A stretch of DNA of 64,000 nt from Fragilaria crotonensis (GCA_022925895.1 JAKSYS010000226.1:19141-83140), one strand, 5' to 3'; numbered from the stretch's first letter, positions 31,584 through 43,071 are shown. A program made the numbers and translations. Notes: generated by a model not told the origin, from the sequence alone.

Positions 31584-31878
31584 ATGTATTCCAAAAGTCC
31601 GACCGATTGGGAGGCGTGGGTTTTTTCGTTTTTACCGTACACGTATTCCAAAAGTCCGACCAATTGGGAGGCACCCACTAGTACGTAATAAATATATGAT
31701 TATGATACACACTGTAGCAATTCCAACCAACCTTTTTTGATGCCGACTTCTACAAGCTCTGACGACCTACATGTTGTTGCTCCAGCCATGACGATAGCAT
31801 GATTCATGAGGAAAGTTCATTCTAGATTGCTGCATTAGCTACAATTGTGGGTCAATCGTCTATGCACCGATTTTCCTT

Positions 31879-34800
31879 ATGAATCGACCTGATCCTCCAG
31901 GAGAACGTGGGTCAGATCCGCCTGGCAACCGCATCACAAAAACCGAAAATGAGGCTCAGCTTTATCATTATGCAGACGACGATGATGATATCCGTTCACA
32001 TCAGAGTGTATCCTACGACGATAATAATGAGGGTGATAGACTTGTCGACAAAGATGTCATTGGCGACGATCCGCCAAAGCCGATGAACGATGTTGAGGGA
32101 GCACCGTGTCCTAGGGACGCCGAACCACACGAAACGACTCTGGAAGACGAGGGCGAGGAACCCGCGTCCGATCCAATTCTTGACTTTGAACCAAACTGCA
32201 TGAAGACCGAAGCCATTTCCTTTCACGTACTTTGCACTCGCCTGGAGAAAATGTGGCAGCAACGTCATCGCAAAACGAATCGTCAGTCGAAAGACGACGT
32301 ATTTTCCTTGTTGATTGACGATTCCTTAAGGAACTACCTTAGTGATTCCTCCTGGTTTCCCTTATTCCGCTTGGTCCTACCCGATATGGATACGTCTCGT
32401 CCTCACACTGGAATGAAGGAACGCACCATTGCATTGGCGTGGGGTGAAGCTTTTGATCTGACACCAGGATCGCGACCCTTTGAGCGTCTTTTACAGTACC
32501 AAGATCCCGCTTATTTTGAACGTTCCGACAAATACGCCGTTTCGGACTTGTCCGTTGCCGTCCAGGAAATTGTGGAACCGCGCGACGGAATGCAGGGGTC
32601 GCAATTGAATTTGAAACAGATTAACGATCTGTTGGACGAATTGGTAGCCCTCAAGGGTGGACCCATGCGTCGCAGCAATCATGACTGGAGGGAAAGTACT
32701 ACTGTGACGAAGACAAAGGGTCCACAGCTAAAGCAACGTCGTCGCGACTGGGTTAGAACGTTGCGATCTAAGAAGCTCTCGGCTTTGGAACACAAGTGGG
32801 TGGTACGTATCTTGCTGCAAAAGATGGAAATTGGTTTCTCCTCCAAGTCAGTGTTGAGTCGATGGATTCCTGGAGGTTTGGCTATCGAACTTTATCGTAT
32901 GAATAATAATCTCAAGAGTATTTGTACCACATTAGCAAATCCGCATTGGCGTCGAAGGCGTGAGGATAAGGAAAGGGAAAAGCAGACGAAAACAGGTAAA
33001 ATGTAAGTCAACGGAACGTCAGTAGAATTGAGCTGTGCTTGCTTCTGATGGCATGTTGTGGCAGGGCCTGGATGGAACGACCCAAGGGAGAAGCAATCCT
33101 GGGCAATACTATTGCGCCCATGTTGGCGTTGAAGGTGTACTTTCGTGACGCCATGGCAGAACTATGTCGAGGACATCGAGCTTATGCCAAGCAAACAGGA
33201 ATCAACTTACTGCCACTAAAGAATCCTGCCATTCTTTGCGAAGTCAAACTCGATGGGGAGCGCATGGTGGTGCATGTTCGACGGGGAATCGTCACCATGC
33301 AAACCCGACGGGGTCGATGGTACAGTGATTTATATAGCCCGGTACTAGCTCCCAGCATTCGTCGTGCGATTGCCAAATGGGATGTAGACGTCATCTTTGA
33401 CGGCGAAGTCATTGCCTGGGACAATGGAAAGCAAGAAACGATCCCTTTTGGTAATAACCGCACCATCGCTCTTGCAAGACAACGCTGGATGGAATCACAA
33501 GGGCTGGTGGAAAGTCGCGACAGGAATCTTCACGAAGGTCAGACTGATCTGAACGTAATGAAGCCTGCCTATGTTGACGGAGATGTAGTAGAGACTATTG
33601 CAGGATCTGACTGTTGGCTGCGATATGAGGTGTTTGACATTCTGTACGTCGGTGGACCCCAAGCAGCTGACCTCATTTCGAGCGCAGCGCTGTTCCCTGC
33701 AGACGAGGTGAAAATTGGTTCCATTATTCACTTCAACGGATTTCAGCGAAAGCGAATTTTGCACCAATTGGTCACACCACAGGAAAAAGAGATTGTCTTG
33801 GTTCCTGCACTTGTAGTGCGTCCAAACGGTGCTGCCGTTCTTGCTGAGGATTACTTCTCTGCAACGAGCCCGACGAAGGAAAAGGGACATCAAGCTTCGA
33901 TCGTGGATTCGATAGAATGGGGATTGGATGCGTCGGTTGAAGAAAAGGAAGTTTACGATCATATGAGGGGTCGCTTATCTGATACCGAGTTGGGGATTCG
34001 ACGTGCGGAGGCTACGGACCGTTTTTACTCCGATATTGTCGATACACGTGGTTTAGAAGGGGTACTTCTAAAGGATCTCAATGCGTGCTATCTTTTGGAG
34101 GGACGAAAGTATTGGTGTAAGCACAAACCTGACTATGAAGAGAATTCAGAACTTGGTGACATTGATCTCATCATTCTGGGAGCATATCACGGCACTGGAA
34201 TGGGACCCTCGGGGAAACTCAATGGGTTCTTGTGCGGGTGCGTGGATGATGATAATCCTGATACGTACATCGCGGTCGTCAAGGTCAACGGGGGTGGTGT
34301 GTCTCGAGATATCAGCGACCAAATGTTAGCGGCAACTGGCTACAAGAAGCAGACAGACACGGAACCTTGGGATACTGGCCAATGGTTTCGCGGTGATTAT
34401 CAAGGAAAAGTTATTCCCGACTTCGTTTCGAGACGCAGTTTCCAGCAGAGCGAGGGGCGTCCGCCAGTGTTTGAGAGGAAGAAGTATCCCGATCTGTGGA
34501 TCCATCCCGACGATTCTATTGTTTTGACTTTGAAGGCTGGTGAAATCGTCGCCACCGACGGATTTCAAGCCGGCATTACCTTACGATTTCCTCGTATTGA
34601 AAGAGTGCGCATGAAGGACAGCGCAGACGATAAGGATGCCCGGCATGTCGAAACGTTGGAAGGTCTTCACCGGGCTTATAGGGAGCAAATGCAACGCCGC
34701 GAAGGATCTGGAGAAATTGAGTTCCAGTCTGGATCAGTGACATCGGGCAAAGCCACTCGAAGGTTTCAGACTGCAGAGGAGGGGCTAAGAAAGAAACCCG

Positions 34801-36008
34801 TGCGACGAAACGTTAGCGATCGTGGTCCTGAGTGGACAATGCCGACCGCTGATCGGAAGGAGAGTTCTGCATTGAATGGACTTACGATTGTTGCGTTGGA
34901 AGGGATTTATGACCTTGACGAAAGCAGCCTTGACGCGGAAGAAGCCAAGCAGCAGGGGTGGTTTGACTTCGCAAAGAGTATTCGTGACAGAGACGACCTT
35001 TTGTTGTTTATTTCGAAACATGGAGGCACACCCAAAATATCTGTATCACAGGACACCGATTTTGTCGTTGGGGGTCGCGCCGATGATTCAAGAGTTGTGA
35101 TGCACCAACACGGCCTTGAAAATGCGATTAAGGAAAGGCGTAAAAGGCGAACGGGGCTAACCTCGGAACACATGATCAAGATTGGAAGTGTCCTGAAGTG
35201 GACATACCTCGTAGCTATGGTTCATCTCTGGAAGAAAGACATCAAGTCATTCAAAGTCGAAGCCGGTCAGGACACAGCGAACCTCCTGAGATCTTCATGT
35301 ATTAAATCAACTCATCCACACTTGCTTGAGCCTTCTCGACACCAGTACCTTGTCTCGGCACCGCGAAGCAATACAAGCGCTGATGATGTATTCGGTATAA
35401 GCACAACAGAGATGTGTACTCTTATTGATTTCAAACGCGGACTCCAAGAGGTCGCCGACGAGCTTCATCGAGAGGGAGCCAAGAAATCGAGACAATGCCC
35501 AGGCCAGCCTACCAGCGTTCCGTGGCAGAACTACACAAATACGGCGTCGGATCCAGAAGTGAGTTTGTGCCTTGGAGGACCACATTCAAAGTTTTGGCCT
35601 TTCAATGAACACGGCACACCAACGGCTGCTATTGTTATTTATCCTGATATCTTTAATAGTGACTTTGGATTGCGGGATAGGAGCATTGACCTCGATGAGG
35701 TGATGTCTGGGGAAGTCCAGAGTCGATGGAAACAGGTTGCGACTGATTCAGGCCCGGTTTCTTCATGTCTCCCATTAGCTCGAGCCATGGGAGCTCAGGT
35801 CAGTCCTCACCTTCATGATGGTGTTACTCATGTCTTATGCGAGTCAGCGAACGATCTCGTGCTATGGAACGAACGCGACGTTGATTGCTTCACAAACGTC
35901 GACCGCGCAAGGGACATTTGCGCACGACTCGAAGCGATGCACAAAGGCCAGAGCAAGGTTGTTTTCGTGTCTCCTGACTGGGTTCGTCGTCAATGGCAGA
36001 AAAACTAA
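31879..36008 (+). CDS. LIG4: DNA ligase IV (two exons)
   Basis: Exon 1 is 31879-33002 and exon 2 is 33065-36008. The 62-bp intron (GTAAGT...CAG) keeps phase across M|A, giving 1355 residues. The N-terminal ligase domain (FHVLCTRLEKMWQQR..., ISR-type helices ending KWVVRILLQKMEIGFS) is followed by the adenylation motif I CEVKLDGERM, nucleotidyl Lys about residue 436. Motif III is FDGEVIAWD, motif IV is LEGVLLKDL, and motif V is YWCKHKPDY. Two BRCT-like regions follow: one starting at NGLTIVALEGIYD, and a C-terminal one ending VVFVSPDWVRRQWQKN. The tandem C-terminal BRCTs identify ligase IV, the NHEJ ligase that works with XRCC4. It is longer than human LIG4, with an acidic N-terminal extension of about 100 residues. 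The Helitron end lies 200 bp upstream. Confidence 0.92.
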
Positions 36009-36021
36009 AAGGAGTGCATGC

Positions 36022-36774
36022 TTACTTCCAATGAAACTCTTGCAGCTTGACTCCACCGTCTGAAAACAGATTGTCTGTTATCAGGGTTCGCGTCAGACCA
36101 TGGATCGAACACAGCCTATCAATATTATCTTCCGTTGCATCGTCGTAGACAAAACTCTGGGACAAGAGGAAGGTGCCTCCCTTTTCCATCAAAAGAGAAA
36201 CAGTTGTAAAGAGCGGCTCGACCACATCCTTGTCATAAATCAAATCCGACCCCAAAACTAGATCGAACTTTTGGTTCGGTTGATAGGTTTGCAAGTCTTG
36301 CAGAATCTCGGAAGCCCCTCGTTCATCGCCCCATGACAAGGATTCAAATCGAACAGGTACCACCAGTAACCGTTGCGCGAAACGTTCATTTCCTAGGTAC
36401 TCCAGAGTCGCATCATGGTTTCTCTCGGCTCGTTCCAATGTACCCGGATCGTGATCAGTCGCAACGAGGTACTGAACTGAGGGAAAGACTTGAAGAGCCG
36501 TAATGGATGCCAAGGCACAACCAGCTCCTAGTTCTAAAACGGCAGTCGGTTGTAATGAGCATCGTTGCAAGAGATATTCTGCCAAGGCGGGAGCGCCGGG
36601 CCATAGATAGTGACCGGATTGCACTGCACCAGGATCTTCGTCGACAACGTGAAGCGCAACTTTGACGGTGTTAGTGTCGTATTGGAATTGGTAATGCTTT
36701 AAAGTGGAAGCTTCCGAGCCTTCAAACATGAAGCCAATATCGGCGTAATGATCATCTGATGGTTCGTCCGACAT
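36022..36774 (-). CDS. Family-16 (METTL21/FAM86-like) methyltransferase
   Basis: A 250-residue ORF from the ATG at 36774. The SAM-binding Rossmann fold is clear: motif I VLELGAGCALASI, an acidic post-I ATDHD, and motif post-II FDLVLGSDLIYD, which has the (D/E)xxY-type signature of this family. The pre-motif SGHYLWPGAPALAEYLL corresponds to the 'G...WpgA..la.yl' block of Methyltransf_16. Family members mono- to trimethylate lysines in translation factors and chaperones, but the target here cannot be predicted. The stop lies 14 bp from the LIG4 stop, so the two genes are convergent and nearly touching. No organelle signal is seen. Confidence 0.82.
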   Translation of the reverse strand: MSDEPSDDHYADIGFMFEGSEASTLKHYQFQYDTNTVKVALHVVDEDPGAVQSGHYLWPGAPALAEYLLQRCSLQPTAVLELGAGCALASITALQVFPSVQYLVATDHDPGTLERAERNHDATLEYLGNERFAQRLLVVPVRFESLSWGDERGASEILQDLQTYQPNQKFDLVLGSDLIYDKDVVEPLFTTVSLLMEKGGTFLLSQSFVYDDATEDNIDRLCSIHGLTRTLITDNLFSDGGVKLQEFHWK

Positions 36775-37326
36775 GGTGGGCGTCAAATACTCCACAAATG
36801 AGTATTGGCAGTTTGTGTTATATGGCCATGCTTGTGACTCGGGACGACTACTGTATTACTAAGTGTACATTATACTTGTACGGTGGACTACTTGTGTCCA
36901 TTGTTCAGTTCCATACTCCCTAAAATTGAGTTCGTGCTTCGTTGGGTCGGTGGAGTTGGTGGGAAGTGGGAAGTGGGAAGTGGGAACACCTCCGAGGGAT
37001 GACAGGCAGACGGCCACCGTCAGACTTCCCGTTTGAAAGTTTTAGACGTGTTTGAATTACATCGGTACTTGTATGATACGATGGTACTCTACGCTTCGGA
37101 GCTCCCAGGGCACTCTATGAATAACATACATAACCATATATGTTTTGAAATCGTCATTTCTGTCTCGAAAATCAACGAATTCCTGTCTCATCCGGAACCC
37201 TTGATCCCTGACCTACACATGCGTTAGGCAACGCATCATATAACCATAACTATCATCCAACGAAAGCACTACCCGCAAGCGACGGTCGTTACGAATTGCA
37301 AGAGCATTAAGATTGACGCCTTCATC
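36775..37326. other. Divergent intergenic
   Basis: This separates two divergent genes and should hold both promoters. It contains a tandem GTGGGAA(G) repeat near 36960-36985 (GGTGGGAAGTGGGAAGTGGG). No gene seen. Confidence 0.5.
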
Positions 37327-38835
37327 ATGAGGAGAAGGGATCTCATGATGAGACAAAGACGGAGAAAGCAAAATGGCAGCCGATCCGAGTTCAGTGTTGT
37401 CAACTTGGGTTTCATATTCATAGCTGGGATAGTTGCTGGCATCCAAATATCCACCAATTACAAAGCATGGTTGAGAATGGACCAAGAAATGGGAGTGAGT
37501 TACATGGCCAACCATCTAGTTCGCTCACTTCGCAATGAAGTTCCCATTCGTGACATGCTGCTCAGCCCTAACACTGAGATCCGCCGGTATCCCAAAACCA
37601 ACAAGACTATTGCCGCATGTATGCTTGCTATGGATGATTCTATTCGATTAACCGAATGGATTGCTTATCATTATACCATTCTCCCCCTGGGCTCGCTCAT
37701 GATCGCAATTGACCCGAATTCCCAATCACAAGAACGTGTCCTCAAGATTTTGGACCTTTGGAGAGACCGAATCAACATTATCGCGTACACGAACGATTCG
37801 GAGTGGTTTCCTTGGAAGGATGATGAAGGTTGGGGTCGTCGCATCTATCGAGAAAACGGAGAACTCGCCGGCTGGTTGAAGACCCGTTCTGGACCTGTTT
37901 ATCGATCTCAATCGCACAAGCGACGCCAAAATGCCTTTGTCTTACAATGCATGAAGCGATTCAAGGCGCAATTGAACGAACGTGAGCCGTGGAGAGAAAA
38001 TTCAACTGCTATCATCCCCGAGTGGGTGTTGATGACTGATTCGGATGAGTTTTTGGTTTACAACTACATCCATGTCGACCAAGAGGACGAAACGAACTAT
38101 GAACTTGTTAGGGGATCGAGCACACAGGATGTTGATGCGCTGCGTCGCAAGATGATTCCAAAGCGAAAGAGACTGCCTGCATTGGAGCGCCATGTGACAG
38201 TTGCCGACTGGCTGAGTGTTGAGAATGGAATTCGGCGGTGCTGGAAGTTGACTGGTTTGCCGATGAGTTCCTATGATTCAGATGAGGGACTCATGGATCA
38301 CGATGTTCCGAAAGGTATCAACGCAAGTCATTTAATGACTCTCCGATTCCGTAAAGTAGGTTTACGGCGTGGAAACTTTAGCAAGACGCTTTTGGATGTC
38401 AGTTGGGGAGCGATGGATCAATACACCAAGGATGACGTCCAAAACATCCACAATCCACAGAAACGCATCTGTGGATTGAATGGGCATTCCGGAAGCAATG
38501 CAGACTACCTAGCGTCTGTCTTCCGCATCAACCACTACTCCTCAGGTAGTTTGGAGTCTCATGTGGAACGAGCCAATGACAGAAGATCCAGTAACCAGAA
38601 CATCACATTCAGTCGGTTCCAAACTAGGAACGTGTTCCCCGTGCACGAAGATGACGACGTTCGTCCTTGGATAAAGTGGTTCGTTGATAAAGTTGGGATT
38701 GATGAGGCAATTCGGCTGCTGGCGGATCCCATGAAAGATGCTTACGCTGTGTTCGGACGGCATCCGTTTGTGAAGGCGCACAAGAATCGCTTGATCTTAC
38801 CGAAGTGGACGATGACATTAAATGCATCGGCTTAG
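37327..38835 (+). CDS. Type II membrane glycosyltransferase, GT92-like
   Basis: A 502-residue intronless ORF. After a short, very basic tail (RRRDLMMRQRRRKQNGSR) there is one transmembrane anchor (about 25-40, NLGFIFIAGIVAGI). The lumenal domain begins ACMLAMDDSIRLTEWIAYHY, corresponding to the 'C...kne...l.EWi.yH...G' block of GT92/DUF23 proteins. The metal-binding DxD is in WVLMTDSDEFLVYNY. Late motifs include INHYSSGSLESHVER, resembling the 'hY..kS.eef..K' block. Golgi residence and transfer of a sugar to glycoprotein or polysaccharide are inferred from the fold; donor and acceptor are unknown. Several diatom lineages carry many such genes. Confidence 0.72.
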   Translation: MRRRDLMMRQRRRKQNGSRSEFSVVNLGFIFIAGIVAGIQISTNYKAWLRMDQEMGVSYMANHLVRSLRNEVPIRDMLLSPNTEIRRYPKTNKTIAACMLAMDDSIRLTEWIAYHYTILPLGSLMIAIDPNSQSQERVLKILDLWRDRINIIAYTNDSEWFPWKDDEGWGRRIYRENGELAGWLKTRSGPVYRSQSHKRRQNAFVLQCMKRFKAQLNEREPWRENSTAIIPEWVLMTDSDEFLVYNYIHVDQEDETNYELVRGSSTQDVDALRRKMIPKRKRLPALERHVTVADWLSVENGIRRCWKLTGLPMSSYDSDEGLMDHDVPKGINASHLMTLRFRKVGLRRGNFSKTLLDVSWGAMDQYTKDDVQNIHNPQKRICGLNGHSGSNADYLASVFRINHYSSGSLESHVERANDRRSSNQNITFSRFQTRNVFPVHEDDDVRPWIKWFVDKVGIDEAIRLLADPMKDAYAVFGRHPFVKAHKNRLILPKWTMTLNASA

Positions 38836-39271
38836 GAGTTGCTTCCACGAATCTCTCACTAGAGAATAATACCTCGAGTCAGGCTTGTCTTTGTCAATTT
38901 CACAAGATGCACCGCTGCCACTTCTTTAAATCAGCACAAGTACTTGTAGTACATCAGTAGAAGTTCCAAACGAGCCCCAGTACGCTTTTGCAAGCTCTCT
39001 GGCACTACAATCTATGTACAATATCGCTACATAGAAAGTACCCGCACCCTCTTAGGACACTTCGGATGGGAGGACAGACCTAACGGCGTCAGTACGAGTA
39101 CTAGTACGCGAGCAATCAATTTTTTTTGTTTCCAGATTCCAGACATCGCTGACTTGACGCTTGACGCGTCTGCAACCATCACCTCGACGACCGATGATTC
39201 AGCAAGTCACAGGCTGCGTTACAGTCACCTACTCCATACTAATTGTTGTCTCTTGGCTTAGATTATTGACA
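38836..39271. other. Intergenic, no gene seen
   Basis: This lies between the GT92-like gene and the trigger-factor-like gene. It contains GTAC-rich words (CGAGTACTAGTACGCGAG near 39100) and a poly-T run at 39120. It is the presumed promoter of the downstream gene. Confidence 0.45.
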
Positions 39272-40038
39272 ATGAAGTTGTCTACTCTCATCACCTTGGC
39301 ATCCCTGTTTACAGTGTCATCGGCGTTCATGGTGTCTCCTTCCTCGACCAACTATGCTTCTACTAGTAGTAGATCATCGGAATTGACCATGGCCCAGGTC
39401 GATCTAATTCCTGAACCAGAGGGCGGACAGGAGCTCATTCCCAACAACTCCATGGATGGGACTCGCGTGAAGGTAATGGGGAAAGCGGATGGACTTTCGA
39501 GCGACGATGGAACTGTCTACAAATTTTGGATGAGAACAATTGCTCAAGGAGAACTAATCAAGAAGTTCAAGATTGATATCTTGAAGGAATCAAAAAAGAA
39601 GGTAAGGGGCACACTTTGTTCGGAAAAGATATGGATATGCTGTTGAAGGCGCCACTGTCCCCGAAACTCACTGCTATGTGCACTCGTTCCCCCCCTTGAA
39701 AGGCTAATTTCCCAGGCTTTCGCAAAGGCCAAGTACCACCATACGCCATGCCTCAAATCCAGGGATTTGCCATCCAGGAAGGAATCATCAAGACTGTTGA
39801 GCAGGCCGTGAAAGCTTATGGTTTGACATCACTACCAGGATCAGAGGGCGAAGTTAACATTCTTGAGGATGTGAAGGAAATGTGCAAAGGGTACAAGGAA
39901 GGTATGCCTCTGGAGTTTACAGCAACATTGAATTGCGCCATGGATCCATCACGAGTCATGAGTGGTGCCACGAGCACCACAGTCGTTGACGTGGAAGCCG
40001 TAACTGAAGTGGAAGCCACGGCAGAAGTTGTTGAATAG
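39272..40038 (+). CDS. Plastid trigger-factor-like protein (ribosome-binding domain only)
   Basis: Exons 39272-39601 and 39703-40038; the 101-bp intron (GTAAGG...AAG) falls between codons. The protein has 221 residues. The N-terminus MKLSTLITLASLFTVSSAFM is a signal peptide with Ala|Phe at the cleavage site, the diatom plastid signature, followed by a Ser/Thr-rich transit region. After the splice the protein reads KKANFPGFRKGQVPPYAMPQ, matching the trigger-factor tip motif 'GFRKGKVP' that contacts ribosomal protein L23. The region after it (IQEGIIKTVEQAVKAYGLTS) matches the end of the N-domain. There is no PPIase domain and no C-domain arm, only a short Val/Glu/Thr-rich tail. A plastid ribosome-associated chaperone role is inferred. 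Confidence 0.8.
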
Positions 40039-40056
40039 TAATGCAAAGTCATCATT

Positions 40057-42379
40057 TCAATCGTTTTGTGACGCCGCTGCCTCTTGCGTCCATCTTTCCA
40101 TTGCCAGCTTGGCAGCTTGTGTTTTTGGTTCAATAAGTGACAGGCGTCGAGCGGGAGGACTGAGCTTCGACTCGTGTTTGATAGGCTTTTGCACTCGTGA
40201 TATTCGGTCTTTGGTCAGTCGGCCCTTGGCTCTTTCGGGTCGCAACAGCAGCGATGAAGCGAGATTTGCAATACTGAAAGTAGTTGTGAGTGACATAGGT
40301 TCGAACCTGTTTACCCGAACGTGAACACGTACCTTGGCTGTTGATACCATGACTGCAAGTCAATTGCAACGTATTTCGGAGTGACGTAAGCCGACGAAAA
40401 ATCCTTGATGACGCCTTGAATCCATTCTCGAATCAGTGGAAGGGACCCAAGATCGATGCCTTGTAGGCCACTGAACACATGAAGACATGAGGAAGACGCA
40501 GTCTGCAGACAAAAGCAATACTTCATGAACGGACTTACCTCTCATCTCCAAGCGGTGTGATTCGAACTTTGCAGTCTAGCGCATGCACCAACGATACATG
40601 AAGTGTCGACAGGTACGGTGTTTCGGGTATTGATGTAACCGTTACCTTTAGCCTACCCGAAGTCAATAATGCACCGACAGCAACCTTGGTTGTAGGGAGA
40701 AGTGCAAAGTCCAGGGATGAAAGTTTGATCTCAAGCACCAAATTCAAGTCTTCAAGCGCTAAATCGAAATCGATCAAGTACTCCGTTTTTCGTCCATCAT
40801 CACTCACTCCCAACACTTCGACATGCCGAACCGACGGTGGGTGGCTGCCCAACGATATTGATTGGAGCGATGCAAATGCGATGCTCCGCGGTCGTGAAAC
40901 CCGAGACGTGTCCAAGGCCGCAGTCAGGGCATCCCCAATTGTCCAGGACAGATAAGGCTCCAAGCCTCCATAAACATCGCATGGAGCGTTGATGCAATCC
41001 CGTACTGCATCACGCCCGCACGCCTTGATTCCATCTCGAACAAAAGCTGGATACGATGGACAATGGGATGAAGGTACTCGCCAAATCTGCTGCATCAGAG
41101 TATTTAACCAGACAGTAGATTCTCGCACGGATGGTTTGACCTCCTGAAGTGACGAGAGGGCAAAGCGAAAACCTTGGGCTTCAGCTGTACTGTAAATACT
41201 TCTCGATCGAATTTGAGACATATGACACACTTGAACCCACGCCAACAGATATCCACATGCAAGTATTGTGTAGCGATTGAATAATAGAAAGGCAGTCAGG
41301 TGCAATAGGAGGAATACGATCCGAACAGGAATTGCAGCAACGGTGATCAAGTACCACACCCACGTCCTTTCTCTGGCATCCGAAGACGATTCCTGCTTGA
41401 TGACCAATCTTTCGTCCACACATTGTGCTTTGCCTCTTAAAGCCAAAACAGTCGCAACATAGCAAAGAGCAAATACCACGAATAGTTCAGGAGCCTGACT
41501 TGGAATTCCACCGGTATCCTGGGCGAGAAACGTCAGCATGGATACCAAAGCTTGCGTTATCGTGGAGTGAAGAACAGCATGGTCTGGTTCGGGAACAGCG
41601 CTGGCCGGTGACATTAACTCGTCGTGCGAACCAAACGTGACGGTAGGTCGTTCTTTCTGCGGGACTGTGGTCTTGGGTCGTACCAAGAGTCGCTCCGGTA
41701 CTAATGGAGAGGATCGAGAGTCGGCAATCGATTCTGCCAAGTCCTCCAACAGTCGCATCGAATCTTCCGCCACAGAGGCCGTTAGAGAACCAATCGATTC
41801 CGTCGCGGCTCCCGTCATGAGCAGCATATCTCCGAACTCCTGCACGACGTTGCCTATTAATTTGACGCTCCGCGCGGCCATTGACCGGCTGCCATGTATG
41901 AATCGGCTCTGCTGTCTCCCTTGTAGTAATCGCTCCGACGTCGGCAGATACTGCTTCCGTCGAACGTGTTTGCTCTTTGGGGATATCCAGTTTCCAGCAT
42001 TGCCGAATTGAGATCCCGTTGACTTGACGGCAGTCCCAACTAGTTTGATGGATGATCCCAAGACACCGGCAGCCGTGTCTCCAGAAATGCGCAACGTATC
42101 TGCTGCCAATCCAAACGTGTCGGCTAGGAGGCCAAAGGACGACGAGACTATTCCCCGCCTGTGCGTGCCGTCATTGCTCCTTCCCTGATCGAACGTTTGA
42201 TGCCGGCGATGTGTCGGGTTCTTCCTGTTCTTGTCCGCCGTCGTTGTTGGTGATTCTCGTGGGAGGTGACTGATTGCATGTGACGCACCAGTCAAGAGAT
42301 TTCTGAGCTCATCTTGGTTAGAGGCTGTTCCGTGCTGGGCGAGCAGCATAAGATGCAGAAGTAACGAGATCCTAATCAT
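40057..42379 (-). CDS. SMP-domain lipid-transfer membrane protein (three exons)
   Basis: Exons 42379-40539, 40470-40333 and 40273-40057; the introns (68 and 59 bp, GT-AG) keep phase, giving 731 residues. It opens with a signal peptide (ISLLLHLMLLAQHGTAS). Ser/Gly-rich and Thr-rich stretches follow, then hydrophobic segments at about 290-306 and 333-378. The synaptotagmin-like mitochondrial-lipid-binding (SMP) domain follows. It starts ESTVWLNTLMQQIW (about 415), continues IAFASLQSISLGSHPPSVRH, IDFDLALEDLNLVLEIKLSS and GRLKVTVTSIP, and ends across two splice sites with GLQGIDLGSLPLIREWIQGV and YVTPKYVAIDL. SMP proteins (E-Syt, tricalbin, ERMES) move lipids at membrane contacts. No C2 domain is visible; the tail is basic. 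The exon 2 and 3 calls rest on SMP conservation and phase. Confidence 0.82.
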
Positions 42380-42809
42380 GGTGGATACTGGCCGACACTG
42401 TCACCTTCTTAATTGGTAGTACGGTGCAATGTCTATCTCTGCTGTGCAACGTGACAAATGGCGGTCGAGTGTGCGCGACAGCTGCAGCTTTTTATAGTTC
42501 GCCGTTTTCACTTTCACAGAAAATGACATCAAACATCAAGCTGTTCAATCGTATTACAGCATACAATTACTTGCAGTAGACTCTGCATACTCCAGTAAGT
42601 GTACAAGATGTTCCCAAATACTAGTAGAGTACACGTACTACGTAGTACTCCGTGTACTTGTACTGGAGTACTCGTACTATCGGTACTTGTACTCCTTCTT
42701 TGGCGCCCAGAGTACAGGCTGTAGTCGTACCGGAGTCCGGAGTCCAGAGACCAGAGACCAGGGATGCGCACAATAATATTGTTATTGTATTGTTGGTTTT
42801 TGATTTTAC
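42380..42809. other. Intergenic, upstream of the SMP gene
   Basis: Promoter-proximal region of the SMP-domain gene, followed by GTACTCCGTGTAC-type inverted words at 42630-42700. No gene seen. Confidence 0.45.
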
Positions 42810-42981
42810 AATACAATATATTGTTATTGTTGGACCAACCAATACAATATATTGTTATTGTCCGACAGACCAATACAATATATTGTTATTGTCAGACAGT
42901 CCAATACAATATATTGTTATTGTCCGACAGACCAATACAATATATTGATAACAATATATTGCAATATATTGCAATATATTG
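42810..42981. repeat. 31-bp minisatellite array (left)
   Basis: Four units (42810-42840, 42841-42871, 42872-42902, 42903-42933) of the form AATACAATATATTGTTATTG plus an 11-bp variable end such as TCCGACAGACC. They are closed by a partial unit and a run of CAATATATTG palindromes. Each unit contains the perfect 10-bp palindrome CAATATATTG. It lies 90 bp left of the short Helitron. Confidence 0.93.
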
Positions 42982-43071
42982 TTCATACTCGCAGTACTTC
43001 ATACTACGTACGGCACGCTGGTACGCTGCTCAGCAGTAGTAGATCATACTACTACTGTCTTACTGTACATA

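Larger units (their letters stand above)
22187..31681 (+). mobile_element. Helitron, 9.5 kb, with a nested retrotransposon
   Basis: The left end is TCCTACTATATTATAAATT (starts 22187, preceded by A). The right end is TTGGGAGGCACCCACTAG (ends 31681, followed by T). TC...CTAG termini inserted between A and T, without target duplication, are the Helitron rule. A short TGGG/CCCA hairpin precedes CTAG. Both ends recur in the 346-bp element at 43072-43417, which fixes the boundaries. Inside are a decayed Rep/PIF1-helicase gene (22733-27764) and a PAT/DIRS-like insertion (about 27.8-31.58 kb). The last 100 bp carry a tandem partial copy of the 3' terminus (TATTCCAAAAGTCCGACC at about 31587 and 31643). 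Confidence 0.88.

Noticed and set aside
31585-31681. Possible two independent Helitron ends at 31.59 and 31.64 kb
   Set aside because: Only the second copy ends with CTAG followed by T and matches the end of the 43-kb element. The first lacks CTAG and is best read as an internal partial duplication.
40291-40310. T-loop-like AGGTTCGAACCT suggesting a tRNA
   Set aside because: No acceptor, D or anticodon arms can be folded around it. It lies in intron 2 of the SMP gene.
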